Shown here one piece after another: positions 27,840-36,827 of a DNA stretch of 64,000 nt (the first letter of the stretch is position 1; every line of letters starts with the position of its first letter). This DNA is from Leptospira jelokensis (GTDB taxonomy: Bacteria > Spirochaetota > Leptospiria > Leptospirales > Leptospiraceae), in assembly GCF_004769635.1 (NCBI RefSeq), contig NZ_RQGH01000011.1, positions 67,001-131,000 of the forward strand, read 5' to 3'. Both the position numbers and the translations under genes were made by a program. Below the pieces are notes generated by a model. It was not told the DNA's origin. It ran no database searches and worked only from the letters and a program-made list of their open reading frames with translations.

Positions 27840-28352
27840 ATGATGCGATTCTGGAAACAATTGCCGTATGGGTGGAAGGTCGTTTTTGCCTTTGTTTGCT
27901 TTTTTTCAACGACCTTGGGTTTTGCTTATTTCAAAGCCCGAGACACAAGTCCAGGCATCCCCATTGAGGCCCTAGCCACCACACCTACGGAAGCAAATTC
28001 CTGGAAGGGCCACCCCAAGGTGGTGTACTTCTGGGCCACCTGGTGCACGGTTTGTAAGGCTTATGCCCCTATCCTCGAGGCCAATTTGAAGTTTTTGCCG
28101 AAAGGGACCTTGTTTTTATCCGTTTTGGAATCCGAAGATTCAGAAGAGACAAAAGAATTACTCAGGAACCAGTGGGAGGAAAACAAAACTCCCCTTTACA
28201 CCGCAGACTATCGGATGTTAAAGGAATGGAGGGTGACAGCCTATCCAACCACTCTCTTTTTGAATGGGGAGGGGAAAGTGGTTTTTTCTGATTCGGGGAT
28301 TGTCAGTCCCATTGGATTTTGGATCCGCACTTTTCTTTTGCGTTTTTTTTAA
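27840..28352 (+). CDS. TlpA-like membrane-anchored thioredoxin-fold protein
   Basis: This 170-aa protein has one N-terminal hydrophobic anchor (GWKVVFAFVCFFSTTLGFAY) and a thioredoxin domain facing the periplasm. The redox motif is CTVC in YFWATWCTVCKAYAP, and the cis-Pro loop is TAYPTTLFL. It probably reduces disulfides or delivers electrons to exported proteins. The start is ATG 27840 or the next ATG, right after the stop of the preceding gene. Confidence 0.85.
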   Translation: MMRFWKQLPYGWKVVFAFVCFFSTTLGFAYFKARDTSPGIPIEALATTPTEANSWKGHPKVVYFWATWCTVCKAYAPILEANLKFLPKGTLFLSVLESEDSEETKELLRNQWEENKTPLYTADYRMLKEWRVTAYPTTLFLNGEGKVVFSDSGIVSPIGFWIRTFLLRFF

Positions 28353-28369
28353 AATGTCGATAGTATAAC

Positions 28370-29143
28370 ATGGACTCGAGCTTCAAACCCAAACCGCTTT
28401 TGAATAAGTCGGAACTTCGCCAAATCAAACGAAGTAAAACAAGGGTAGAAGGGAAAAAAGTCATCACCGATGACGTAAAGAAACTTAAGTCCCTCAAAGT
28501 CACACCAGAACTCAGTTTCCAAGAATCCATCGATTATTACAAAGAACCCATTTGGATTGAGTACTACATTCCCAAAGAATCTAGGTTCGCGTTTGAAACC
28601 AAATACCTGTTCATTTTACTTGTGGATCCAAAGATCACGGAGGAAACTTGTGATCTTGCACGGAAAGAAGCCAAGGAAAAGGGAGAGATTGTGGACATCT
28701 TTGCTTACATGGAATCACACCCTGATTCCATACGCCTTATCGAAGACTCTTACCATTCCACCATGTCGATGCATGAAACGATCCACCATATTTACCGCAA
28801 TTACAAAGAAACGGGTGCCACAGAAGATTTAAAAACAGCCTGTTATTTGACAGAAGCTCTCCTGAAATATGAACCCACCATTGCAGGGCTGACCTACTTC
28901 CGGGATTATAGCATTTATAATTTGAATTTTTGGATCCGCACCCTCAATCGATTGAAAATCGATTTTGCACTTGAAGATGCCACAGTTTCCCTTCTCATCA
29001 AACGAAGGAATGAAATTTGGGAATTAGAAAACAGGGAAGAAGATGAGGACTTCGATTTACTCGCAGCTTTATTTTTTGAACAAGCATTTCCAAACCGGGG
29101 AGCCGGGGAACTATCAAGTGATGATATGTTGTTATTCGAATGA
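28370..29143 (+). CDS. Unknown 257-aa cytoplasmic protein
   Basis: I recognise no family. The N-terminus is basic (SELRQIKRSKTRVEGKK). The middle and C-terminal parts are helical with few Gly, containing YHSTMSMHETIHHIYRNYKE and an acidic ELENREEDEDFDLL near the end. There is no signal peptide or membrane segment. It lies 17 nt after the thioredoxin-like gene on the same strand and could be the last gene of that transcript. No clear ribosome-binding site precedes the ATG. Confidence 0.65.
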   Translation: MDSSFKPKPLLNKSELRQIKRSKTRVEGKKVITDDVKKLKSLKVTPELSFQESIDYYKEPIWIEYYIPKESRFAFETKYLFILLVDPKITEETCDLARKEAKEKGEIVDIFAYMESHPDSIRLIEDSYHSTMSMHETIHHIYRNYKETGATEDLKTACYLTEALLKYEPTIAGLTYFRDYSIYNLNFWIRTLNRLKIDFALEDATVSLLIKRRNEIWELENREEDEDFDLLAALFFEQAFPNRGAGELSSDDMLLFE

Positions 29144-29205
29144 TAGAAATCTTCGAGAAACAATCTCCGGTACATAGCAACCGAACGAAACGTTAAAATC
29201 CAAAT

Positions 29206-30075
29206 TTATAAGGAAGATAACCAACGAAACAAATCGATGCGATGGAAATGCTCATCTTCGATGGGATTTGCTCTTACAATGATTGTTTCGATTTGTTTCA
29301 TGGAAACAGGGATTCGTTTTTCCTGAAAGGTAAAACTTAGTTTTGTAGCGGAGTAAGAAGATTCTCTCCAGAGTTTTGTAGTGGCAACTTCGTCGGAAAG
29401 TGGAAAACTTTCTAAAAAAACATTCCAAAACTCTTTTATGCCTACAAGAACCTCCGATATTGCACCGATCCCCATCTTTAAATCCCGATACAAATGTTCT
29501 TTATCAAAGTCCTTGATTCCAATGGAAAGGAAGGGTTTTTCACCTTTGATTTTTTGTAAGGCCGGGACAAGAGTTTTTGCATCCAAATTGTCCCAATCCA
29601 AAATTAAAAAATGGCATGGACCAACTAACAATCTTTTGACTAGATATTCAGGGTTTGCTTCTATAAAAACTTGATACCCCAAAGATTTAAGAAAGGTATT
29701 AATGTTTTGGTCAAAATTGGGATTTTTTGTACAAACAATCCAAGTTAATTTTTTTTCGGGTAATTTTTGAATGGGAAAACTATGGATTTGGGAAAAGGGT
29801 TTGTCCCAATGGAGTGAAACTCCCGATTTTTGGTATAGGCCTTTTTCTTCCTTTGTGAATTTTCCGCATAAGATTGGTTCGATGCTCCAATCCAAAAGTT
29901 CTTTTGAAAGTTCAGGTGTTGGTTTGGAAAACACACGAATGGAATCTGGAAAGTCTTTCCAATTTTTGTTTGTACATTCTTTCACTACGAGCCCGTTTAC
30001 TTGTAACCAAGAAATCAAAAGCTGTTTTTCAAGCTCTGGAAGTTGTGTCAAAACGGCACCGAATAGTGAGTCCAT
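29206..30075 (-). CDS. Unknown protein with receiver-like domain
   Basis: This protein is 289 aa. Residues about 108-205 look like a degenerate response-regulator receiver: a hydrophobic strand LTWIVCTKNPN, then FLILDWDNLDAKTL at the phosphoacceptor strand, then PFLSIGIKDFD and a terminal helix. The acidic pair after the first strand is missing, so phosphorylation is doubtful. The first 100 residues may be a second related fold. No output domain is recognised. The gene is divergent from the PhaR-like gene. Confidence 0.55.
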   Translation of the reverse strand: MDSLFGAVLTQLPELEKQLLISWLQVNGLVVKECTNKNWKDFPDSIRVFSKPTPELSKELLDWSIEPILCGKFTKEEKGLYQKSGVSLHWDKPFSQIHSFPIQKLPEKKLTWIVCTKNPNFDQNINTFLKSLGYQVFIEANPEYLVKRLLVGPCHFLILDWDNLDAKTLVPALQKIKGEKPFLSIGIKDFDKEHLYRDLKMGIGAISEVLVGIKEFWNVFLESFPLSDEVATTKLWRESSYSATKLSFTFQEKRIPVSMKQIETIIVRANPIEDEHFHRIDLFRWLSSL

Positions 30076-30132
30076 ACGATTGTATTTTAGTTGACCCCCT
30101 AGGCTTGAAAGTCATTTTAAAAAGCATCTCCA

Positions 30133-30681
30133 ATGAAGCTCCTCAAGCGATACGCAAACCGCAGGCTCTATGATCCAGAAACTAGCTCCACAATCACTTT
30201 GGAAGATGTGGCAAAGATGATCATCGGCGGTGAAGAGATCAAAGTCCAAGACAATCTTTCTGGCGAAGACATCACACCCAAAATTTTGGGGCAAACATTT
30301 TTGAAGGTGAGCCTTGGTCAAAGGAACGAAGACTTTTCCAATTTTATGTTAACCTCCCTCATTAGGGAAACTGGCCGTGACGTTTCTGGATTATTTGAAC
30401 GATTGGTTTTGGGTGGGATCGGCGCCAACTACCTCACCCGCGAACGATTGGAAAAAATTGTAAATTCCATGGTGGAACTGGGGGAATTAAAAGAAGTCGA
30501 TTTCAGCCTCTACCGAGAGGATTTACTCCGCAAAATGGCTTCCCGTGCCAGTGAAAAAAAGGAACAAATCCAAAAGGATTTGGAAAAATTCAGCCAATCC
30601 ATTTTGGAAGAAGACAAGGCTACCCTTGGCGACCTATCTGAAAAATTAAAAGAAGTCGCAGAAAAATTAAAAGAAAATTAA
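30133..30681 (+). CDS. PhaR-like polyhydroxyalkanoate synthesis regulator
   Basis: This 182-aa protein opens with [20 protein letters not shown] followed by TLEDVAKMI, the PHA/PHB accumulation regulator DNA-binding domain (PF07879 type). The C-terminal half is a charged coiled coil ([33 protein letters not shown]). In PHA producers such proteins repress phasin genes and bind granules. No PHA genes are in the window, so the target here is unknown. Domain identity is strong; the role is inferred. Confidence 0.85.
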   Translation: MKLLKRYANRRLYDPETSSTITLEDVAKMIIGGEEIKVQDNLSGEDITPKILGQTFLKVSLGQRNEDFSNFMLTSLIRETGRDVSGLFERLVLGGIGANYLTRERLEKIVNSMVELGELKEVDFSLYREDLLRKMASRASEKKEQIQKDLEKFSQSILEEDKATLGDLSEKLKEVAEKLKEN

Positions 30682-30722
30682 CCAAAATCGGTTATGATGT
30701 CCTCCTATTTCAGGGGGAATGA

Positions 30723-31607
30723 ATGAAATTCCAATATGTTCTGTTACTCTTCATTTTGGGTAACATCGGATTGTATTCCGAAACAGATAGTACCTTTTTT
30801 GAAACACAAAGGAAACGACTCAACTCGTCTGACATTTTTGAAATCAGGGATGCCATTGATCGATTAACATTCATTAAATCTAGTCGTGGGGTAAGAGACA
30901 TCCTTTCTGTTTTGGAAGGGAACCCCAATTTTCCGACGAGTGAAACCAATGCTCCTGCTGTTAAATTTTATGCAAGTAGGGCATTGGCAAAAGAAGGGGA
31001 TAAAATTGCGGTTCCCATCCTCATCAAAACATTCCAAAATGAATCCCCGAAGTTAGTGGAACACAACCCTCCTAAACAAAGAAAGATCATTGATGGAGTG
31101 GCCGACAGGCATTCCAATTCCAGTCCTTATTTTTATGAAGATGGCGAAATTTCCATGGTTTTGGCTTGTGGTGAAATCTTACGGGCATTAGGTTCTTTGC
31201 CATTCTCAGAAGAATCTGAGAAAACTATCAAACAGGCATTGGCACACCCCAATTTTTATATCCGCAGTTCTGCGGCAGATGCAATGTATGAATCGAAACG
31301 AAAGGAATTTTTACCTTCTCTTTCGGAAGCACTCGGAAAAGAACAAATTCCGTATGCAAGAATTGCAATTTTGGCAGGGATTGTTGGGATCGAAAGACTT
31401 CCCAACCAAAACTTTAAATCGGTCACGGAATTCCTTTCCGATTTGGATCCAGAGGTGCGAAAAAAAGCATCCGAGGCTTTACGTCGTTTGGATCTCCGAA
31501 TTGCAGCACCTTACCTAGAAAAGGCGATCCAACTGGAAAATCATCCAATCGTATTATCTCAGATGAAAGAGGACCACTCGTACCTGATTTCATTTCGTAG
31601 CCCCTAA
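30723..31607 (+). CDS. Exported HEAT-repeat protein
   Basis: This 294-aa protein has an N-terminal signal peptide (KFQYVLLLFILGNIGLYSE) and then several alpha-helical HEAT-like repeats. Examples are AVKFYASRALAKEGDKIAVP, FYIRSSAADAMYESKRKEF and DPEVRKKASEALRRLDLRI. Such repeats make protein-binding surfaces, and a periplasmic or surface scaffold is likely. The function is not known. It lies 41 nt after the PhaR-like gene and 66 nt before cysK. Confidence 0.8.
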   Translation: MKFQYVLLLFILGNIGLYSETDSTFFETQRKRLNSSDIFEIRDAIDRLTFIKSSRGVRDILSVLEGNPNFPTSETNAPAVKFYASRALAKEGDKIAVPILIKTFQNESPKLVEHNPPKQRKIIDGVADRHSNSSPYFYEDGEISMVLACGEILRALGSLPFSEESEKTIKQALAHPNFYIRSSAADAMYESKRKEFLPSLSEALGKEQIPYARIAILAGIVGIERLPNQNFKSVTEFLSDLDPEVRKKASEALRRLDLRIAAPYLEKAIQLENHPIVLSQMKEDHSYLISFRSP

Positions 31608-31612
31608 GGGAG

Positions 31613-31624
31613 AATGAATTCATT
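31613..31624. promoter_or_regulatory. 12-bp perfect palindrome upstream of cysK
   Basis: AATGAATTCATT reads the same on both strands and lies about 50 nt before the cysK start, just past the HEAT-repeat gene. Its position suits an operator, but no other copy was found in the window and chance is possible. Confidence 0.3.
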
Positions 31625-31673
31625 GTGGACAAATCTAGATTTTTTTTAAAAATGTGATCTAAACGGAGAAATT

Positions 31674-32588
31674 ATGAAATTTAATAGTATTTTAGATGCC
31701 ATTGGCAACACACCACACGTAAAATTGTCTCGTTTGTTTGGAACCGATCATGAAGTTTATATGAAACTAGAAAGACAAAATCCAGGTGGGTCCATAAAGG
31801 ATCGCATTGCCCTTGCAATGATCGAAGACGCAGAAAAATCAGGAAAACTAAAAAAAGATTCCATTATTGTGGAGCCAACATCTGGGAATACAGGGATTGG
31901 CCTTGCGATGGTTGCAGCTGTGAAAGGTTATGCGATCACTCTAGTGATGCCAGAACATATGTCTGTGGAAAGACGACGCATCATGGCGGCTTACGGTGCA
32001 AAATTTGAACTCACTCCGAGAGAAAAAGGAATGCCTGGTGCCATTGCAAAAGCACAAGAAATGGTAGCAGCAAATCCGAATGCATGGATGCCACAACAAT
32101 TTGAAAACGAAGCAAACATCCAAGTCCACAGAGAAAAAACCGCCGAAGAAATCGCAAAAGATTTTCCAGATGGATTGGATTACATCATCACTGGAGTTGG
32201 TACTGGTGGGCATATTTCAGGTTGTGCTGAAAATTTGAAAAAACGTTTTCCAAAACTCAAAGTGTTTGCTGTTGAACCAGAAGGTTCTCCTGTCCTCAGT
32301 GGAGGGAAACCAGGACCACACCCATTACAAGGGATTGGAGCAGGGTTCATTCCTAAAAACTGCAAAACAGAATTGTTAGATGGAATCATCACAGTCGGAA
32401 AAGAAGAATCGTTTACAATGGCAGTCCTTGCAGCTAAAAAAGAAGGCATTTTCATTGGAACATCTTCTGGCGCTAGTCTTGCGGCAGTTTCTAAAAAATT
32501 AAAAGAAATTCCTGCTGGTTCCAAAGTATTAACTTTCTGTTACGATACAGGAGAAAGATACTTATCAGTAGAAGGACTTTTCGTTTAA
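31674..32588 (+). CDS. cysK: Cysteine synthase (O-acetylserine sulfhydrylase)
   Basis: This 304-aa PLP enzyme makes cysteine from O-acetylserine and sulfide. The PLP lysine is K42 in [11 protein letters not shown]. The substrate loop is [11 protein letters not shown] (about 68-78), and the phosphate-binding turn is [11 protein letters not shown]. Length fits CysK/CysM. It stands apart from the sulfate-reduction genes at 47.6-59.8 kb but would use their product. Confidence 0.95.
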   Translation: MKFNSILDAIGNTPHVKLSRLFGTDHEVYMKLERQNPGGSIKDRIALAMIEDAEKSGKLKKDSIIVEPTSGNTGIGLAMVAAVKGYAITLVMPEHMSVERRRIMAAYGAKFELTPREKGMPGAIAKAQEMVAANPNAWMPQQFENEANIQVHREKTAEEIAKDFPDGLDYIITGVGTGGHISGCAENLKKRFPKLKVFAVEPEGSPVLSGGKPGPHPLQGIGAGFIPKNCKTELLDGIITVGKEESFTMAVLAAKKEGIFIGTSSGASLAAVSKKLKEIPAGSKVLTFCYDTGERYLSVEGLFV

Positions 32589-32611
32589 TCATTGTTTAGC
32601 GAGATTGTAAA

Positions 32612-34567
32612 ATCACCAATTTATTAATTGTCGAATCACCAACAAAAGCAGCAACCATCAGTTCTTATTTAGGTAAGGATTGGGTGGTTGTTGCTACCAA
32701 AGGTCATATCAAAGACCTACCACCCAAATCTTATGGAGTGGACTTCTCCAACTCTTTTGAACCTGAATACGAATGGCTGAAAGGTAAAAAAAACCTCTTC
32801 CAGTTAATCCAAACGAAAGCAAAAAAATCATCTGCGATTTATATTGCAAGTGACCCTGATCGAGAAGGAGAGATAATCGCCAAACATTGTTTTGATGAAC
32901 TAAAAAAGTTAAAGAAACCAATGTATCGATTGCGATTGAAAGAAATCACAAAAGACGAATTAAGTCTTCAATTACAAAAGAAAATGGGACTCGATTGGCA
33001 GTCCATTGAATCTCAAATTGCAAGGCGTGTGGTGGATCGTATATTTGGATTTGAAGTCTCACCTGATTTATGGAGAAAATTAAAAATTCCAACTCTTTCT
33101 GCAGGTCGAGTCCAATCAACCGTTTTACATTGGATATGCGAAAGAGAAAAAGAGATTCAGAATTTTTCTAAAGAAACGTATTACCAAATAAAATTGATTG
33201 GAACGTTTTTAAATCAAAACATAGAACTCAAATACCAATCCAAAGATAAATTGAAACTTGAAGATACCAAGCAAGTTTTAAAGGAGATTCAAATCCTTCC
33301 AGAACCTTCTAGGTTAAAAGAATTGGTTTTGTCTCATATCAAAATCAAAAAAATCAATCGAAATCCTCCGAAAGCCTTTTCCACAGCCAGTTTACTTGAA
33401 TCTAGTTTTCGTAGCCTTAAATTTGATTCAAAAAAAACAATGAGGATTGCTCAAAGTTTATTTGAGGGAAAAAAATTACAATCGGGAGAAACAGTAGGTC
33501 TTATTACTTACATGCGAACTGATAGCACTCGTGTGTCAGATTCAAAACGTGAGTTAGGTGTAAACTTTCTAAAGAAACATTATCCAACTCTTCTCTTGGA
33601 AGGGAATCGTAAAAACCAAAAACAAAAAAAGTTTTCGCAAGATGCTCACGAAGCAGTTGTTCCGATCGATCCTAATCTGAGACCTGATTTGATCAAATCG
33701 TATTTAACTGCGGATGAATGGAAATTATACCAATTGATTTGGGAACGATTTTTGGTCTCGTTGATGAAACCTGAAATTGGACAAGAAGTGATTTATGAAT
33801 TTCCCATTGGAAACCATCTGTTTTTACATTCCTTTGAAGCCATATCTGATTTTGGTTTTAAAAATTTTTACGGTATCAACGAAAAACGAGAAAAAAAGAA
33901 TCTGTTAGGCAAAGTTGGGGATTCGTTTTTCTATGAAACACATTCCATAGAAGAAAAAGAAACAGAACCACCGACAAGGTACACCCAAGGCAAATTGATC
34001 CAAAAAATGGAAGACACGGGAGTGGGAAGGCCCTCAACCTATGCTACCATTTTGGAAACCTTATTAAAGAGAAAATACATAGTAGAATACCAAAAGAACA
34101 TTGGTCCGTCTGCGTTGGGTATGAAAGTGGACGACTATTTGTTTTTAAACTTTGGAGAAATGATTGGAGAGTCGTTTACAAAAGACTTAGAAACTAAACT
34201 TGACCAAATCACGGAAAAAAAAGAATCAAGAGTGCAATTGGTTTCCTCCTTTTATCATCAGTTGCAAATAATTTTAAAATCTCCGAGAAAAATGAATGTT
34301 GGATCAATTCAAAAAAATCCAAACCAATCGGAAGATAAAAAGCAGAAAAATTCAAATTCAAATCAAAGACCAAGTGGAATCAATCACAGAAATATTGAAA
34401 TCAATCCAGAACCAACTAAATCTAAGGTTAGTCTAAACACAGGATCGAATCAAACTTGCCCAAAATGTTTGGAAGGTTTTGTGAAAACCAAACTTGGGAA
34501 AAATGGAAAAACCATTTATTTTTGTTCCCGTTACCCACATTGTGACTACATCACTTATGACAAATAA
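32612..34567 (+). CDS. topA: DNA topoisomerase I with no standard start codon
   Basis: This type IA topoisomerase relaxes negative supercoils. The conserved N-terminus TNLLIVESPTKAATISSYLG is encoded in frame from 32615, but no ATG, GTG or TTG lies between the upstream stop TAG (32597-32599) and it; the codon at the expected start is ATC (32612-32614). The first standard start (GTG 32684) would drop the catalytic Glu of the Toprim domain. Further motifs are intact: SDPDREGE near residue 80 and the active Tyr in ITYMRTDSTR near residue 299. A low-complexity linker and one C-terminal zinc-finger module (CPKC...C...C) end the protein. At about 651 aa it is shorter than E. coli TopA. Its 3' end overlaps hemH by 11 bp. 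Confidence 0.85.
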   Translation: MTNLLIVESPTKAATISSYLGKDWVVVATKGHIKDLPPKSYGVDFSNSFEPEYEWLKGKKNLFQLIQTKAKKSSAIYIASDPDREGEIIAKHCFDELKKLKKPMYRLRLKEITKDELSLQLQKKMGLDWQSIESQIARRVVDRIFGFEVSPDLWRKLKIPTLSAGRVQSTVLHWICEREKEIQNFSKETYYQIKLIGTFLNQNIELKYQSKDKLKLEDTKQVLKEIQILPEPSRLKELVLSHIKIKKINRNPPKAFSTASLLESSFRSLKFDSKKTMRIAQSLFEGKKLQSGETVGLITYMRTDSTRVSDSKRELGVNFLKKHYPTLLLEGNRKNQKQKKFSQDAHEAVVPIDPNLRPDLIKSYLTADEWKLYQLIWERFLVSLMKPEIGQEVIYEFPIGNHLFLHSFEAISDFGFKNFYGINEKREKKNLLGKVGDSFFYETHSIEEKETEPPTRYTQGKLIQKMEDTGVGRPSTYATILETLLKRKYIVEYQKNIGPSALGMKVDDYLFLNFGEMIGESFTKDLETKLDQITEKKESRVQLVSSFYHQLQIILKSPRKMNVGSIQKNPNQSEDKKQKNSNSNQRPSGINHRNIEINPEPTKSKVSLNTGSNQTCPKCLEGFVKTKLGKNGKTIYFCSRYPHCDYITYDK

Positions 34568-35645
34568 CATAGAGAAAACATTAATTTTAGTAAACTTAGG
34601 AGGGCCTAGGTCTTCAGATGAAATAGAAGTTTTTTTAAAAGATTTATTCTCCGATCGATTTGTCTTTGATTTGCCACTTCCTGAATTTTTAAGGATCAGG
34701 CTTGCTCGTTTCATCGCCAAAAAAAGGGCTCCTAAGGTAAAAAAAACTTATGATTCCATGGGCTTTGGAGGTGGTTCCCCTCTTGTAGCTGAAACGGAAA
34801 AACAAGCAAACGCATTGGAAAGAATCCTTACCCAACGTTCTGGAAATCCGTGGAAGGTAAAGGTAGCGATGGCATGTGGATTTCCTAATATTAGAGAATC
34901 TGAATTTACGAAACCAAATACAAATACTTTGTATTTACCTTTATACCCTCAGTTTTCACGTTCAACCGTATTATCCACACTTGCAATTTTAGAGGAGAAG
35001 TTTGGTGAATGCCCAGTAGGAAGTGGGGGGTATGTACCTCATTTTGGTTTAAAGGAGAATTTCTTCAAACTCACGGCACAATTTATTTATGAATTTTTTA
35101 CCGACCAACTCAGAAAAGATCAATACTTACATTATCCAGAAGAGAAACCAAATTGTGATTGGAAGGATTTAGATATCGTGTTTTCCGCACATGGTGTTCC
35201 CATGCGACTCATTGAGAAAGGGGATCGTTACATGGAAGAGGTGGAGGCCTCTGTAAAAGGAATCGTGGGCGAACTTCGAAAATTTGGGTTTAGGGGATCA
35301 TTTCATATCTCTTACCAAAGTAAGGTGGGGCCTGCAAAGTGGACAGAGCCAAGTACCATTCAGAAAATATCAGAACTTGCAAGCAATGGCAAACACATCG
35401 CAGTGTATCCCATTAGTTTTGTAAGTGATCATTTGGAAACTTTGGAAGAAATTGGAGAACAATTTAAAGAACTAACCTGGGAAAAAGGTGGAAAAACATT
35501 TGTTCGGATTCCCGCGTTGGGGGTGTATGAGTCTTTTTTAGATTTTTTAGCAGAAGAAGTGTTAGGTGCTGATTCCTCGATACAAAACTGTATCTGTAAG
35601 GAAAGGGGAGGTGAATCCTTAAGGCATTGTCGTTTCAAAAATTGA
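34557..35645 (+). CDS. hemH: Ferrochelatase
   Basis: This 362-aa protein inserts Fe2+ into protoporphyrin IX, the last haem step. The N-terminus KTLILVNLGGPRSSDEIEVF is typical, and the catalytic His is in VFSAHGVPMRLIEKGDRY. Start ATG 34557 lies within the last codons of topA (11-bp overlap). The C-terminal tail has three Cys (NCICKERGGESLRHC), which might suggest an iron-sulfur site as in some ferrochelatases; this is unproven. It is convergent with hemG and overlaps it by 27 bp. Confidence 0.94.
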   Translation: MTNNIEKTLILVNLGGPRSSDEIEVFLKDLFSDRFVFDLPLPEFLRIRLARFIAKKRAPKVKKTYDSMGFGGGSPLVAETEKQANALERILTQRSGNPWKVKVAMACGFPNIRESEFTKPNTNTLYLPLYPQFSRSTVLSTLAILEEKFGECPVGSGGYVPHFGLKENFFKLTAQFIYEFFTDQLRKDQYLHYPEEKPNCDWKDLDIVFSAHGVPMRLIEKGDRYMEEVEASVKGIVGELRKFGFRGSFHISYQSKVGPAKWTEPSTIQKISELASNGKHIAVYPISFVSDHLETLEEIGEQFKELTWEKGGKTFVRIPALGVYESFLDFLAEEVLGADSSIQNCICKERGGESLRHCRFKN

Positions 35646-36827
35646 TCTAAGACCAATTCCTTTTCTATAATTTCCAAAAAATTGAATGTCCAATCCTTGT
35701 TTTTTCCAATTGGCTTCTATTTCATCGAGTTTTTGGTTACATAAAAAAAGGTTTCGGTCGTATGCCGGGAAAACTCCTTCCCAAGTGGTTTTATAAATTG
35801 CTTTCGCCTTCTCTCTATTTTTTGTGATCACTTCTCTATCGGTTTCAACAATGGATTCCATTTCCTTATCAGTTGTAATCCCGTCTAACTTGGGATAAAT
35901 CCACGTTTCTGAATGCAAATGGCCCGTAACTCGTCCTTCAAAAAGATCAGAATTACATAAAACCCCAAGTGCTTTTATCCCTTCTCCTTTTCCGAAAAGG
36001 ACTCCAAAACATGGTTTTTTGGTTAACCTTGTCTCACCAAACCTGGTAACGGTGGAAATAGTGAGTAAATTTGGTTTTTCTTCTGGGTTTAATAAATTTC
36101 CGAGGATTGGCGTTAGTTTTTTTAAGGAGATACAGATTCGAACAGATCCTTTTTGTTTTTCTATTTCAGATATACTAGAAAGGGAAACTCCAGTTTGGAT
36201 TTTGATTTTGGGAGATAAGTAGGCGATTAAATGGGATACCAAATCTCCCATTCCATTCGGAAATGATACAGTTCCATATGTTTTCATTTTGTTTTTTTTG
36301 ATTTCTTTAAAAATCGTACTCGTTCCACTTCCATCCCACTTTGAAAAAACAGTTTCTGCTTGTAATTCATTTAATCGAGTTCCGTAGATGCCTCCTAATG
36401 CAGGTTCTATGATATTCTTTGTTACTGATGAACCAAATGTAATGTTTCCCCAGTCTTCAAAATTCAGATTTGGATAAAATTTTAATTTTTTTAGGAAAAT
36501 GGAGTAAAGTAGTTTCGTGCCAGCGAACAGGGAAATGGGAAACTGGGATAAGTTTTTATTGATAAAAAAATACCTACGTTTGGAAGCCTTTTTCGGAAAT
36601 AAGGTCTTTAGCCCTATGTCGTCTAACATCGTTTTGATATCCTTTGTGAGAAGGATACCGTTGGCAGCCTGTTCCACCAAACCTTCTTTTACTTTTTTTG
36701 TGGCGATGACTCCACCAAGTGTTTTGTTTTCTTCATAGAGAGTGACCGAGTCACCGCGTTTTACATGATGGTATGCTAAAAATAATCCAGTGATCCCTGC
36801 ACCATAAATATGAATTTCTTCTTTCAT
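35619..36827 (-). CDS. hemG: Protoporphyrinogen oxidase (HemY-type)
   Basis: This 402-aa FAD flavoprotein oxidises protoporphyrinogen IX to protoporphyrin IX. The N-terminal dinucleotide motif is IYGAGITGLFLAYHH followed by LYEENKTLGGV. The family box AANGILLTKD and a C-terminal NYRKGIGLRSIFE complete the fold. The sequence is of the oxygen-dependent HemY class; the symbol hemG or hemY is used in different annotations. The start overlaps the hemN stop (ATGA). Confidence 0.9.
   Translation of the reverse strand: MKEEIHIYGAGITGLFLAYHHVKRGDSVTLYEENKTLGGVIATKKVKEGLVEQAANGILLTKDIKTMLDDIGLKTLFPKKASKRRYFFINKNLSQFPISLFAGTKLLYSIFLKKLKFYPNLNFEDWGNITFGSSVTKNIIEPALGGIYGTRLNELQAETVFSKWDGSGTSTIFKEIKKNKMKTYGTVSFPNGMGDLVSHLIAYLSPKIKIQTGVSLSSISEIEKQKGSVRICISLKKLTPILGNLLNPEEKPNLLTISTVTRFGETRLTKKPCFGVLFGKGEGIKALGVLCNSDLFEGRVTGHLHSETWIYPKLDGITTDKEMESIVETDREVITKNREKAKAIYKTTWEGVFPAYDRNLFLCNQKLDEIEANWKKQGLDIQFFGNYRKGIGLRSIFETTMP

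Noticed and set aside
32684..34567. GTG 32684 as the true topA start
   Set aside because: It would remove the conserved LLIVESPTKA segment and its catalytic Glu, which are intact in frame just upstream.
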